Translations under genes and position numbers: made by a program
Notes under the pieces: generated by a model
Databases searched by the model: none
What the model was told of the DNA's origin: nothing
The model's input: only the letters and a program-made list of their open reading frames with translations
From: Staphylococcus petrasii
Lineage (GTDB): Bacteria; Bacillota; Bacilli; Staphylococcales; Staphylococcaceae
Assembly: GCF_002902565.1 (NCBI RefSeq)
Contig: NZ_PPRC01000006.1
Span: 16,406-80,405 of the forward strand
Length of the DNA: 64,000 nucleotides
Reading direction: 5' to 3'
Shown: piece by piece, positions 17,331 to 26,940 of the stretch
Layout: each line of letters starts with the position of its first letter
Position numbering within the stretch: the first letter of the stretch is position 1

Positions 17331-17409
17331 ATTTTATAAAAATTGGGTATAACTATAGAGGAATTGCGCAAAATATTTATTTTATTTTAATTTATAAGGA
17401 GGAAAAAGA

Positions 17410-18087
17410 ATGACGAATGATTCTAAACAATTCCATTTCCAATCGTTGCGTCTTATTGCACCAGGTTTGTATGAAACAGAGACAACCGTGCTTCCATTTG
17501 ATAAAAGATATTTGCTCAAATCTTTTGTTTTGGAACGTTCGCAAGGTAATGTTATCATTTATCATTCTCCAGGCATTGAAAAAGCTCAAGATGACATCGA
17601 AGCTTTAGGCGGTGCAACACGTGTCCTTATTAATCATGAATATGAATCGCTCGGAGGTAAAACAGATATCGATTTACCGTTTTGGATTCATGAAAAAGAT
17701 GCCAAAGCGATGAGTGAAACAGTAGATATAGCTGGTCAGTTTACGCAACGCGAAATGTTAGATGATGACATTGAAGTTATTCCTACGCCAGGTCATACAC
17801 CAGGCACCACAATGTATTTGTGGGATAACGGCGAACATCGTTATTTATTTACTGGCGACTTTATCTGTGTAGATAACGGAGAATGGCGTACAGTCGTTTT
17901 AAGCTCAAGTGATAGAGAAGCCTCTATTAAGAGTTTAGAAATGATACGCGACTTAGATTTTGATGCTATCGTGCCTTGGGTCGCTATTAAAGATGAACCT
18001 TCAGTCTTTTTTGTTGAAAATGAAAACGACAAAAAAGAACGCATTCAAAAAATAATAGACCGCGTTCATGATGGCGAGAATACTTGA
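17410..18087 (+). CDS. Divergent metallo-beta-lactamase-fold protein
   Basis: A 225-residue protein with an MBL-fold layout: an N-terminal beta domain with ETTVLPF and KSFVLE, an ALGGATRVLINHEYESLGG segment where the metal motif HxHxDH should be, IPTPGHTPGTTMYLW (the conserved third-His motif), and LFTGDFICVD (the bridging-Asp motif). The first metal motif is degenerate (NHEYES), leaving at most part of the binuclear site. Activity as a hydrolase is therefore uncertain, although the later histidine and aspartate are intact. The ribosome site AAGGAGG is strong. It stands 77 bases before a VOC gene. Confidence 0.78.
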   Translation: MTNDSKQFHFQSLRLIAPGLYETETTVLPFDKRYLLKSFVLERSQGNVIIYHSPGIEKAQDDIEALGGATRVLINHEYESLGGKTDIDLPFWIHEKDAKAMSETVDIAGQFTQREMLDDDIEVIPTPGHTPGTTMYLWDNGEHRYLFTGDFICVDNGEWRTVVLSSSDREASIKSLEMIRDLDFDAIVPWVAIKDEPSVFFVENENDKKERIQKIIDRVHDGENT

Positions 18088-18164
18088 TAAATTGAAAAGG
18101 CATTTTAAAAGATAAAAATGAAATTCTATGTAAGACAATTTTCAATAACTGGAGATGATAGTTG

Positions 18165-18701
18165 ATGAATGCCAATCGAGGAATCAACCATATCGGTTTA
18201 ACAGTACCAGATATGGAAGTTGCTACAGACTTTTTCAAAAAAGGTTTAAATGGCAAGATCGCTTATGATAGTCAAAAGAAGACAGATGAACCTCGTGGTG
18301 GAGCGCATGTAGAACATATTCTTGGTTTAGATAAAGGGGCTAGTATCATTCATAAACGTATGATGGTTTTTGGTAATGGCCCTAATATTGAAATGTTTGA
18401 GTTTAAAGATGCGCAACAAGGTAAACCACAATCATTACAAGATATTGGGTTTACGCACATTTCATTCTATGTAGAAGCAGAAGAGTTCGATAATGTGTTA
18501 TCACAAGTGAAAGAAGCGGGCGGACAGCCTATCTCTGAACCACATGATAATACAAAATATGAAGACACAGAAGGCAATAAGACAGTGTATGTTAAGAGCC
18601 CATGGGGTAGTTTAATCGAGATTCAAACCATTCCCAATGGATATTATTATCCAGATGATAGTGAAGCAAATGTATTTATTCCTGACCCGTCCGATGATTA
18701 A
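18165..18701 (+). CDS. VOC (glyoxalase/dioxygenase-fold) family protein
   Basis: A protein of 178 residues built from two beta-alpha-beta-beta-beta modules. The first starts GINHIGLTVPDMEVATDFF and the second DIGFTHISFYVEAEEFDNVL. The C-terminal SPWGSLIEIQTIPNG supplies the usual Glu metal ligand; candidate ligands are His in each first strand and the Glu residues in NIEMFEF and LIEIQ. Glyoxalase, thiol transferase or ring-cleaving activity cannot be distinguished. The ATG at 18165 fits GGAGATGATAG better than the TTG just before it. Confidence 0.82.
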   Translation: MNANRGINHIGLTVPDMEVATDFFKKGLNGKIAYDSQKKTDEPRGGAHVEHILGLDKGASIIHKRMMVFGNGPNIEMFEFKDAQQGKPQSLQDIGFTHISFYVEAEEFDNVLSQVKEAGGQPISEPHDNTKYEDTEGNKTVYVKSPWGSLIEIQTIPNGYYYPDDSEANVFIPDPSDD

Positions 18702-18792
18702 ATTTAATAATTTATAAATATTGTTAGTTATTACAATATCGTTAGATTAAGATTTTTAATATTTTCTTGTTTAAATTTAAGGTATACTTTCT

Positions 18793-18827
18793 ACATTAAG
18801 AACTTTATTAAATAAAGTCTTAAATGT
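18793..18827. repeat. Inverted repeat in the leader of the 98-aa protein gene
   Basis: The arms ACATTAAGAACTTTATT and AATAAAGTCTTAAATGT pair with few mismatches. The repeat lies about 130 bases before the ATG in the otherwise gene-free 250-base region 18702-18952. It could be an operator or a 5' leader hairpin. Confidence 0.5.
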
Positions 18828-18952
18828 CATTTGGATAGGGTAAAGCATCACTCACACATTATTAATTGGAATATCTTTATTGAAATTGGGTAAATAACTT
18901 GGAGGCATAGAAAACCCACTATGTCAATAGGAAATTAGGGGAGTTTTACAAA

Positions 18953-19249
18953 ATGATTGATATTCAAATCGAAAAATCAGAATTAATTGAAGTAATGGAA
19001 AGTATTATTAATGAAAAAGTAAATGTTGAAAGCGAAGATGCATGTGAATATTTAGCAACTGAAATTGTAAATAGCTTAGAAGATTATAATAGCGATGAAA
19101 CACAAGCTAATAATTTATTAGGCTTAAACAGTGAGTTGCATCATGAAGTTAACAAAACAAATCATGCTAAAAAAGTCACCTTATCTGCAACAGAAGACTC
19201 CAGTGAGACAGACGATGTAGTTCAAAATCAAAACGCGAGCAACAACTAA
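18953..19249 (+). CDS. Small acidic protein of unknown function (98 aa)
   Basis: A soluble, strongly acidic protein (MIDIQIEKSELIEVMESII..., then ...EYLATEIVNSLEDYN) that is predicted mostly helical in the first 60 residues, with a Ser/Thr/Asn/Glu-rich disordered tail ending in NQNASNN. No signal peptide, membrane segment or known motif can be recognised. The ATG follows GGGGAG. The long leader with an inverted repeat and the strong hairpin behind it suggest an independently regulated single gene. Confidence 0.65.
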   Translation: MIDIQIEKSELIEVMESIINEKVNVESEDACEYLATEIVNSLEDYNSDETQANNLLGLNSELHHEVNKTNHAKKVTLSATEDSSETDDVVQNQNASNN

Positions 19250-19299
19250 TGATAACTATAAGTGAACATTTGGTTGCTTGCACAATAGGTAAACATGAA

Positions 19300-19358
19300 A
19301 ATTTCACCTCCTTTGATAAGATTTAAGATCTTCTCAATAGGAGGTGATTTTATTTTTT
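19300..19358 (+). terminator. Long hairpin terminator after the 98-aa gene
   Basis: The outer stem CACCTCCT (19305-19312) pairs with AGGAGGTG (19339-19346), and an inner stem AAGAT/ATCTT extends it. The tail is ATTTTATTTTTTAT. The stem contains a perfect AGGAGGTG ribosome-site sequence, but no start codon follows, so a terminator is the simplest reading. Confidence 0.6.
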
Positions 19359-19365
19359 ATACATA

Positions 19366-19404
19366 ATAAAAAAGACTTGTAAGAATGTGTTTCTTACAAG
19401 TCTT
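19366..19404 (-). terminator. Terminator of the tRNA-Ser-like gene
   Basis: On the minus strand AAGACTTGTAAGAA pairs with TTCTTACAAGTCTT around a 5-base loop and is followed by TTTTTATTATG, a strong intrinsic terminator directly behind the tRNA-like body. Confidence 0.85.
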
Positions 19405-19410
19405 TGGTAG

Positions 19411-19500
19411 CGGAGGGGGAAGGATTTGAACCAACGCGAGCTAAAAGCTCCTACCAACCATAAATGGTTGGCCTCTTAAGCCAGGCTTGAGTACCCCTCC
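19411..19500 (-). tRNA. tRNA-Ser-like gene with abnormal anticodon and T arms
   Basis: A 90-nt class II tRNA-like RNA. The acceptor stem GGAGGGG/CCCCTCC is perfect, discriminator G (serine type), D arm CTC/GAG with GG in the loop, and the long variable arm is GAGC/GCTC as in tRNA-Ser. Two parts are wrong. The anticodon arm CCAAC...GTTGG encloses 8 bases (CATTTATG) instead of 7, or 6 if a sixth pair forms. The T stem GTTGG/CCTTC has two adjacent T-T mismatches, while the T loop TTCAAAT is normal. CCA does not directly follow the discriminator. Promoter and terminator look intact, so it is probably transcribed. It may be a pseudo-tRNA or a non-decoding serine donor. Confidence 0.75.
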
Positions 19501-19516
19501 ATGACAATACTTAAGT

Positions 19517-19545
19517 ATCATACTATATAAAATAGTTTTTGTAAA
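19517..19545 (-). promoter_or_regulatory. Promoter of the tRNA-Ser-like gene
   Basis: On the minus strand TTTACA (19540-19545) and TATGAT (19517-19522) are separated by exactly 17 bases and lie just upstream of the tRNA-like body. Confidence 0.65.
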
Positions 19546-19720
19546 TAAATATGAATTAAATGTAAATATCGAGTAAATTCAAATAATTTTTAAATTTTTA
19601 ATAAAAAGACGCATTGTGTCCCAGATATGTAATATAATAATAGTGAAAATTTTTAAATAATTATTATGAAATTGAGTTGAAATGTTCATTTTAAAAAAGA
19701 AAGGGATTAGGGGACAGATT

Positions 19721-20587
19721 ATGTGGAAATCTAAATTCGGTAAATCATTAATTGCTAGCGCTATTATTGGCGCAACAGTATTAGGCTACACTGGACATCA
19801 CGATGAAGCAAAAGCAATTGAAACAAACTATTATTATGACGGAATACAATCAAGCGGTTATCAAGCATATTTAAAAGCTAAGAAAATTAGCAATAATAAT
19901 ATTTCTATTCAATATTATCCAAACGCTGCACAAAATAATTTAAAAGCAGTTGGACGTGTTTCAAACTGGAATGGTTGGAAAGTAGAAAAGCCAGAATATA
20001 AAGGTCAAGACTCAATGGGTACTGGTACAGTCATTGGTGCACATACATTTATTACAAATGCACATGTTATTGATGATCGTTTTGGTAGAGCGGCCGCACC
20101 TAAATATATTAAATTTCAAATGAATCGTGATGGAAACCGTATACCTTATTCGTTCCAAGCGAGTGAAGTTATTAAAGTACCTCAATATGACATTGCTATT
20201 GTACATACAAAAGAAAATATGGCGAAATATGTTAAACCAGTTCGTATCGCGACAGATGCAGAAATTAATAAATTGAAATTCAATACACCACTTTATTCAT
20301 TAGGCTATCCTTGGCAATATGGCGATAACACTAAACCATATTTTAATAAATTACGTGTGACACAATTTTCATCTAATGGTACTGAAATTCAAACGAAAGA
20401 TATCTTTAGATCGGGGGCTTCAGGTTCTCCAATGTTAAATAGTAGTTTTAATACAATGTATGGCTTAAGAACGTATGGTTATAACTTAATGGGCGGTTCA
20501 TCAGATGCTTATGCGAAACAAGAAATGTCTGGTGGGGAATCATTTAAAGGTTATGCTGGGAATTTTGTACGTCAGCACATTAAATAA
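19721..20587 (+). CDS. Secreted trypsin-like serine protease (V8/Spl, S1B family)
   Basis: The likely start is the ATG at 19721 after AGGGGACAG; an upstream in-frame ATG at 19682 lacks a ribosome site. It gives 288 residues with a signal peptide (MWKSKFGKSLIASAIIGATVLG) ending near AKA-IETN. The catalytic triad is visible: His in FITNAHVIDD, Asp in YDIAIVHTKE and Ser in RSGASGSPMLNS. The architecture is that of staphylococcal glutamyl endopeptidase and Spl proteases. A short propeptide before the GRVSNWNGW region may need processing. The substrate-pocket residues suggest acidic or other specificity but this cannot be settled by eye. It lies next to the tRNA-Ser-like gene. Confidence 0.87.
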   Translation: MWKSKFGKSLIASAIIGATVLGYTGHHDEAKAIETNYYYDGIQSSGYQAYLKAKKISNNNISIQYYPNAAQNNLKAVGRVSNWNGWKVEKPEYKGQDSMGTGTVIGAHTFITNAHVIDDRFGRAAAPKYIKFQMNRDGNRIPYSFQASEVIKVPQYDIAIVHTKENMAKYVKPVRIATDAEINKLKFNTPLYSLGYPWQYGDNTKPYFNKLRVTQFSSNGTEIQTKDIFRSGASGSPMLNSSFNTMYGLRTYGYNLMGGSSDAYAKQEMSGGESFKGYAGNFVRQHIK

Positions 20588-20605
20588 TATGATTTTATAA
20601 CTGAT

Positions 20606-20663
20606 AGGGCACGCTTGCTGGAGTAATCACGAAATGGTGAGTGCTCTGGTGGGTGTGCCTTTT
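20606..20663 (+). terminator. Terminator after the serine protease gene
   Basis: A long imperfect hairpin AGGGCACGCTTGCTGGAG / CTCTGGTGGGTGTGCCTTTTA ends in TTTTAT. Confidence 0.65.
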
Positions 20664-20776
20664 ATGTGAAAATTTTGCGTAGCGACGGTTTGTGTCGGTG
20701 GTAAAAGTTATAATGGAAGTATGATTAAAAAAGGGGTATTTGGTTCTGCATTTTCAAAAAAAGAGAGAGGGATGGG

Positions 20777-21706
20777 ATGATGAAAAAGAATTATTTGATG
20801 GTTGGTGCGTTGACGGGGACGTTGTTGTTGGCGGGTTGTAGTTTGACGGTTAATGGTCCTGGTAAGTCGACGGAGGATAGTAATAAGACGTCGCAGTCAG
20901 ATAGTAAGGGCAGCGATAATTCGAAATCTGAGGAGTCTAAAAAAACGGATAATAATTCAAAATCGAATGAGAATTCTAAGCAAGAATCAAAGAATAATAA
21001 TACTGATAATGAGGTACAGAATTTATCTCAAGCGGAGAAATTGGCTTTGGCGTTAGAGGATGGAGCAATTTCGGATTATGCGATTACGGCGGATGAATTG
21101 AGAAATCATTCTTATACGACAAAAAGTTTTGACGGTAATCGTCAACATCATATTGATACTTATTATATGGAACATTTGGGCGCTGGTATTGAAGGTGCGC
21201 CTAGTGATATGAAGTTTTATAATGGTCGACCAGCTAAGGGTAATTTCTCGACGCTTGTGGGAATTGGGAATGATAAGATTTTAATTGCTGGTACTCAAAG
21301 TCCTGGTGATTATCAATCATTTGTAAATTCTCAAGCTGGTAATGAATTAGATATTCACGATTTGTATGAGAAATATGGCAATAATTCTGATTATAAAGAG
21401 ATAGCGAAACAGATTTCATTTAGCCAGGCACCACAGACTAATGAGGCTGAAGACGAAGATACTGATCAATCTAGTAGCGAGTCTAGTGGTGAAAAGGTAA
21501 CGCGTGCGAATGTGATTGATAAGGTTGAGGATTATGAAGGACATAAGTTAGATACCTCTACTTATACTTATAAGGAGCCTGAACAAAAATCTAATGGGGA
21601 TTGGGGCTTCTCATTTGTTGATAAAAATGGTGATTTAGCGGGTTCATATATTGTTACAGCTGATGGAGATGTAATGAAATATGATGAAAATGGAGATCCG
21701 GAATAA
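20777..21706 (+). CDS. Staphylococcal lipoprotein, paralogue of the 27784-28647 product
   Basis: A 309-residue lipoprotein with lipobox LLLAGC (Cys21), then a low-complexity Ser/Lys/Asn/Asp linker to about residue 80. The folded domain starts LSQAEKLALALEDGAISDYAIT and includes APSDMKFYNGRPAKGNFSTLVGI. A second acidic linker (about 215-240) precedes a C-terminal domain ending AGSYIVTADGDVMKYDENGDPE. The same domain order is found in the lipoprotein at 27784. The first 60 codons use many G-ending codons (TTG, GCG, ACG), unlike neighbours, which hints at a different origin. The function is unknown; it would be membrane-anchored and extracellular. Confidence 0.75.
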   Translation: MMKKNYLMVGALTGTLLLAGCSLTVNGPGKSTEDSNKTSQSDSKGSDNSKSEESKKTDNNSKSNENSKQESKNNNTDNEVQNLSQAEKLALALEDGAISDYAITADELRNHSYTTKSFDGNRQHHIDTYYMEHLGAGIEGAPSDMKFYNGRPAKGNFSTLVGIGNDKILIAGTQSPGDYQSFVNSQAGNELDIHDLYEKYGNNSDYKEIAKQISFSQAPQTNEAEDEDTDQSSSESSGEKVTRANVIDKVEDYEGHKLDTSTYTYKEPEQKSNGDWGFSFVDKNGDLAGSYIVTADGDVMKYDENGDPE

Positions 21707-21723
21707 ATTTGAATAAATAGAGC

Positions 21724-21767
21724 AGAGGGAGTGGGACAATAATAAAATGTCTCACTCCCTCTCTTTA
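21724..21767. terminator. Bidirectional terminator between lipoprotein and WYL-type regulator
   Basis: The arms AGAGGGAGTGGGACA and TGTCTCACTCCCTCT lie between convergent genes, with a T run following. Confidence 0.85.
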
Positions 21768-22631
21768 ATGTTCATAGGTTTGTTTGATTTCATCTAATCG
21801 TTGGATGAAACTATCGATATATGATTGTGGTTCTAGCATTTTGGCTAATGGTGCTAATTGGTAAGCGATGTAATAGGCGTCGTATCTTGTGCAATTGACC
21901 CAGACTAATAATTTTTTATCGTAGCGTTCCACTACTTCTTTGATTGAAAATTGTTGTTGGAATTGGTTCCAAATTTGTTCGTCTATCTCAAATAAAACAG
22001 GGTTTGATGCACAATCTTTGATAAATTTTGATTCGAGTACTTTAATCGATTGGATATCGCGTACAGATATAGTGTAAATCGTATGTTTTTCTTCATAAGT
22101 AAACCAATAATCGAAATGCATGTATAAAATAGATAATGGTTTAATAACAAACTTTCGGTCCTTCACTTCAATACGGACTAAGTTTTTATTAACAATGGCT
22201 TTTTGAAGTGCTATTAATAATTTGCCTGGTAATAGTTCTTGTCGAACTTTGAATTGATTTAACATTGTCATTAGTACGTGTTTATCCGCAAGTTTAAGTG
22301 AAGAGATAGAGCTCGAAAGAAATTTATAAATATCATAATGTAATATTGGCGTTAAACTTTGAAGTTTAATTAATAAGCTTAAAATACCTAAACTATGTTT
22401 AGAGCTAGTGTCTTGTTTGAGCTCATAACCATTATGTTTGTGATTATAGACCACACGTGTATTAGTATGATTCCAATAAACACTTTCATAGAAAAAAGTA
22501 TTAATTGTATTAATATCACGTTGAATAGATTTTTTACTGACATCTGTGAAATTACGTATATCATCTTGTGTAACGATACGACCATTAAGAAGTAATGTAA
22601 GTAGGTTAAGTATACGACTCGATTTATCCAA
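21765..22631 (-). CDS. HTH/WYL-type transcriptional regulator
   Basis: A 288-residue regulator with an N-terminal HTH_11-type winged helix (RILNLLTLLLNGRIVTQDDIRNFTDVSKKSIQRDINTINTF) and a C-terminal WYL-like region. The WYL core is represented by LVRIEVKDRKFVIKPLSILYMHFDYWFTYE around residues 155-185. WYL regulators usually bind a ligand such as a nucleotide or nucleic acid. The first codon is TTG after AAGGGG. It faces a lipoprotein gene and is not clearly tied to any operon. Confidence 0.75.
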   Translation of the reverse strand: MDKSSRILNLLTLLLNGRIVTQDDIRNFTDVSKKSIQRDINTINTFFYESVYWNHTNTRVVYNHKHNGYELKQDTSSKHSLGILSLLIKLQSLTPILHYDIYKFLSSSISSLKLADKHVLMTMLNQFKVRQELLPGKLLIALQKAIVNKNLVRIEVKDRKFVIKPLSILYMHFDYWFTYEEKHTIYTISVRDIQSIKVLESKFIKDCASNPVLFEIDEQIWNQFQQQFSIKEVVERYDKKLLVWVNCTRYDAYYIAYQLAPLAKMLEPQSYIDSFIQRLDEIKQTYEH

Positions 22632-22756
22632 GAATTTTGTCCCCTTTTTATCGAAAGTAAACTTACTTTAAAAATTATTTATATCGTACCATATTATTTT
22701 TGGTATGTGTATAATTCCAAAATTAAAAAATTGTGGCAATTAATGGAAGTTTGGTG

Positions 22757-22813
22757 AAAAAATAGAAATAGAGGATAATGAATGATTAAGCATAAATTAT
22801 CCTCTATTTTTAT
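22757..22813. terminator. Terminator downstream of panE-like gene
   Basis: The arms ATAGAGGATAAT and ATTATCCTCTAT surround a 16-base loop. On the minus strand the stem is followed by TTTCTATTTTTT. Confidence 0.75.
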
Positions 22814-23664
22814 TACTGTTGTGTAAGAGATTGATGTGAAAGTAAAAGTGCATAAATTGTATCAAGATGTGGCGTGCTAAGTTGATGTTTTCTTGCTTGG
22901 CGATAGATAAATCCTTGAATCGCTTCTACTTCAAGCGGTTGGTTTGCGATAACGTCATAATACATACTTGTTCCCATGTGATCAGGATAGCCTGCATAAA
23001 TGTTCATAATATCTTCGACAATAGTATTTGAAAAATGAACACCTTCTGCTTTCGCCACTTGTGCTCCTTCTGTTAACAACTTTCTACATAGAGTATTTAT
23101 TTCGTTAATTTTTAATATTTGGGCGGTATTCCTGCCTAGTGCAGTTATTGAATTAATCCCTAGATTAACGAGTAATTTATACCATATTTTTTCTTCAATA
23201 TTCTCTTCTAAAACAATCTCTATTTTTGTATTATCTAGGACTTTCTTTAATTCTGTAGTGTGTGCGTCTTGTTGTAAGTGTAGGCGATAGTCTCGGAAAT
23301 GTGTGACTTCGTCTCCTGTCTTTTGTCCGCTGATATAGACCACGGCTTGATAGGTGTGTTTGAAAGGAAGCTGTGAGAGTAGACCATAGCCATTTTGAGC
23401 CAAAATAAAAACTGTTTCTTTATGCGCAAGATGATGAAGTTGCGGAATCAAGGCCTCAAGTTGATGGGTCTTCACGGCAATGATGATGGTGTCGAAAGTC
23501 GTATTTGTTTCTTTAATATCTTGGACTTGGATGGTTTGGTTAGCTGGATGAATGGTCATTTGTTTAGATGTACGTCCAATAAGAGTGACGTTTGGCAAGG
23601 TTTGTTTGAGTTCATGTGCAATGATTGTTCCTACTGCGCCAGCGCCGATAATCGCAATGTTCAT
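22813..23664 (-). CDS. panE: 2-dehydropantoate 2-reductase
   Basis: A 283-residue NADPH-dependent ketopantoate reductase (pantoate synthesis, pathway to vitamin B5 and CoA). The nucleotide-binding motif is GAGAVGT at residues 7-13. The AVKTHQL strand carries the catalytic-region Lys, and KIWYKLLVNLGINSITALGRNT contains the second Lys and Asn. The C-terminal domain has GTSMYYDVIANQPLEVEAI with the conserved Ser-Met-Asp-type pocket. It is divergent from panBCD, which supports panE identity. A second, less typical KPR-like gene lies at 60212. Confidence 0.88.
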   Translation of the reverse strand: MNIAIIGAGAVGTIIAHELKQTLPNVTLIGRTSKQMTIHPANQTIQVQDIKETNTTFDTIIIAVKTHQLEALIPQLHHLAHKETVFILAQNGYGLLSQLPFKHTYQAVVYISGQKTGDEVTHFRDYRLHLQQDAHTTELKKVLDNTKIEIVLEENIEEKIWYKLLVNLGINSITALGRNTAQILKINEINTLCRKLLTEGAQVAKAEGVHFSNTIVEDIMNIYAGYPDHMGTSMYYDVIANQPLEVEAIQGFIYRQARKHQLSTPHLDTIYALLLSHQSLTQQ

Positions 23665-23980
23665 GGGTAACGTTCCTTTCCTAAAAAAGATATTTATTAT
23701 TATACAATTTTTATTGTTGGAAAATGTGGTTATTTTAATAAACGAAGTACTGTAATTATGTGAATGTTGAATTTACACTTTTATTGAAAATGAATTTTTG
23801 TGTTGAAATAATAAACACTATGTTATTTAATAATTAGTTGAAATAGTGTATTAGCTATTTTGAAGAAACTTTTTATGGCGAAATTTTAAATTTTGAGAGT
23901 AATTTAGAGTATTATTACGCATAAGGCTATATAATAAATTTTATTATAAATGAACTCATACTATAGGAGATTTTGAATAA
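23665..23980. promoter_or_regulatory. Divergent panE/panBCD regulatory region
   Basis: A 316-base AT-rich region without an open frame. A TATAAT box at 23930-23935 lies about 46 bases before panB and is the likely -10 element, though no good -35 is seen. No operator or riboswitch could be recognised. Confidence 0.5.
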
Positions 23981-25646
<1,666 letters not shown>

Positions 25647-25649
25647 GTT

Positions 25650-26033
25650 ATGATTAGAACAATGATGAACAGTAAGATACACAGAGCACGTGTCACAGAA
25701 TCTAATTTAAATTATGTTGGGAGTATTACAATTGATGCAGATATTTTAGATGCGGTTGATATTTTGCCTAATGAAAAGGTAGCTATCGTTAACAACAACA
25801 ATGGTGCACGTTTTGAAACGTATGTAATTGCAGGCGAACGAGGTAGTGGTAAGATTTGTTTGAATGGTGCAGCTTCTCGATTGGTCGAAGTAGATGATGT
25901 TGTAATCATCATGACATACGTTCAATTAGATGAACGTGAATTAATTGATCATGCGCCAAAAGTAGCTGTTATGAATGAAAAGAACGAAATTATTCAAATG
26001 ATTCATGAAAAAGAAGGCACAATTATTAAATAA
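25650..26033 (+). CDS. panD: Aspartate 1-decarboxylase
   Basis: A 127-residue pyruvoyl-dependent enzyme that makes beta-alanine for PanC. The self-cleavage site is expected at Gly-Ser in [15 protein letters not shown] (Ser25 becomes the pyruvoyl group). The [27 protein letters not shown] region and VIIMTYVQ strand are conserved. It is the last gene of the panBCD operon and is followed by a terminator. Confidence 0.96.
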   Translation: MIRTMMNSKIHRARVTESNLNYVGSITIDADILDAVDILPNEKVAIVNNNNGARFETYVIAGERGSGKICLNGAASRLVEVDDVVIIMTYVQLDERELIDHAPKVAVMNEKNEIIQMIHEKEGTIIK

Positions 26034-26067
26034 ATAAGTGAGACGGCAGTCTTAAAAATAAGTGTTT

Positions 26068-26111
26068 GAAATTCGAGGGGAAGCATAAGGGACTTTCCTT
26101 CGAATTTTTTT
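26068..26111 (+). terminator. Terminator of the panBCD operon
   Basis: The arms AAATTCGAGGGGAA and TTTCCTTCGAATTT are followed by TTTTTAATG. Confidence 0.8.
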
Positions 26112-26217
26112 AATGTTTTAAAATGCCTTTATTCTTAATATAAAAAGTGAAATAATAAATATAAAGGTTTTAGACAACTATTTGTATTTGGAATTTTATG
26201 TTTTAAGGATGGTTATT

Positions 26218-26820
26218 TTGCGTTTTAAAAAGTTTTTAGTCGTACCGTTATCATTGTCATTATTTTTAGGAGCATGTGATATTAATATTAATTTTGATAA
26301 GAAAAAGAGTAATGGTAATGATCATAAAAATACTCAACAACAGACAAATAATGGCTCTCAAAATGAAGCGTCTCAAAATAATAATCAGACATCAAACCCT
26401 ATTTCAATTGAAGAAGCTAAACAAATTGCTTACGAAACGTTGGAAAATGGAGACGGTTCATTTTTTAAAAAGAGTGATCTTAAATACAGGGAAGATAAAA
26501 GTGATGACAATCAAATATTTATAGAAACTCCATTATATGGCATTAATGGTTCTGTAAAAAGTCATGTGGTACTTAACAGATATACAGGTGGGGTCATTGA
26601 ACAAGATGGGGGTCCTCCAGCGCCAGATGGTCCTTTACGTCCAGAAAATGGAAAAATCGATAGTGAAACTTATAACTTATTGGTTAAATACTATAATAAT
26701 TATGTTTATCGTCAAGGGGACCCAGTTTATGAATATAGTGATCAACCTGTCTCAATTGAACAATATAATAAAGTAAGCAAGAGAGTTTGGGACTATATCG
26801 AAAAAAATATCAATCAATAA
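26218..26820 (+). CDS. Small lipoprotein of unknown function
   Basis: The start is probably TTG at 26218, 5 bases after AAGGATGG; the frame stays open to 26182. It gives 200 residues with a signal peptide and lipobox LFLGAC. A low-complexity Asn/Gln/Lys/Ser linker (about residues 22-60) precedes a folded domain starting ISIEEAKQIAYETLENGDG, then FIETPLYGINGSVKSHVVLNRYTGGV, a pattern that recalls PepSY-like or related small lipoprotein domains. The C-terminus contains a Tyr-rich stretch. The function is unknown; it is anchored outside the membrane. Confidence 0.72.
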   Translation: MRFKKFLVVPLSLSLFLGACDININFDKKKSNGNDHKNTQQQTNNGSQNEASQNNNQTSNPISIEEAKQIAYETLENGDGSFFKKSDLKYREDKSDDNQIFIETPLYGINGSVKSHVVLNRYTGGVIEQDGGPPAPDGPLRPENGKIDSETYNLLVKYYNNYVYRQGDPVYEYSDQPVSIEQYNKVSKRVWDYIEKNINQ

Positions 26821-26872
26821 AATCAATATATAAGTTATGAATGTTGTTGTAAATAAACGTAGATACGTAAAA

Positions 26873-26916
26873 GCGCGTTACCACTATAATTATTTCAATT
26901 ATAGTGATAACGCGCC
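26873..26916. terminator. Bidirectional terminator between lipoprotein and VanY-type gene
   Basis: A near-perfect stem (GCGCGTTACCACTATAATT pairs with AATTATAGTGATAACGCGC) lies between convergent genes, with ATTTTAT following. Confidence 0.85.
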
Positions 26917-26940
26917 ATTTTATATTCAACAAATAATTTT

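Noticed and set aside
19300..19358. Possible T-box or small toxin gene with AGGAGGTG
   Set aside because: No start codon follows at a suitable distance, and no T-box specifier or conserved T-box bulge is visible. A nested terminator explains the hairpin.
23881..23900. CodY-like AAATTTTAAATTTT upstream of panB
   Set aside because: It is only an AT-rich repeat and does not fit the AATTTTCnGAAAATT consensus well.
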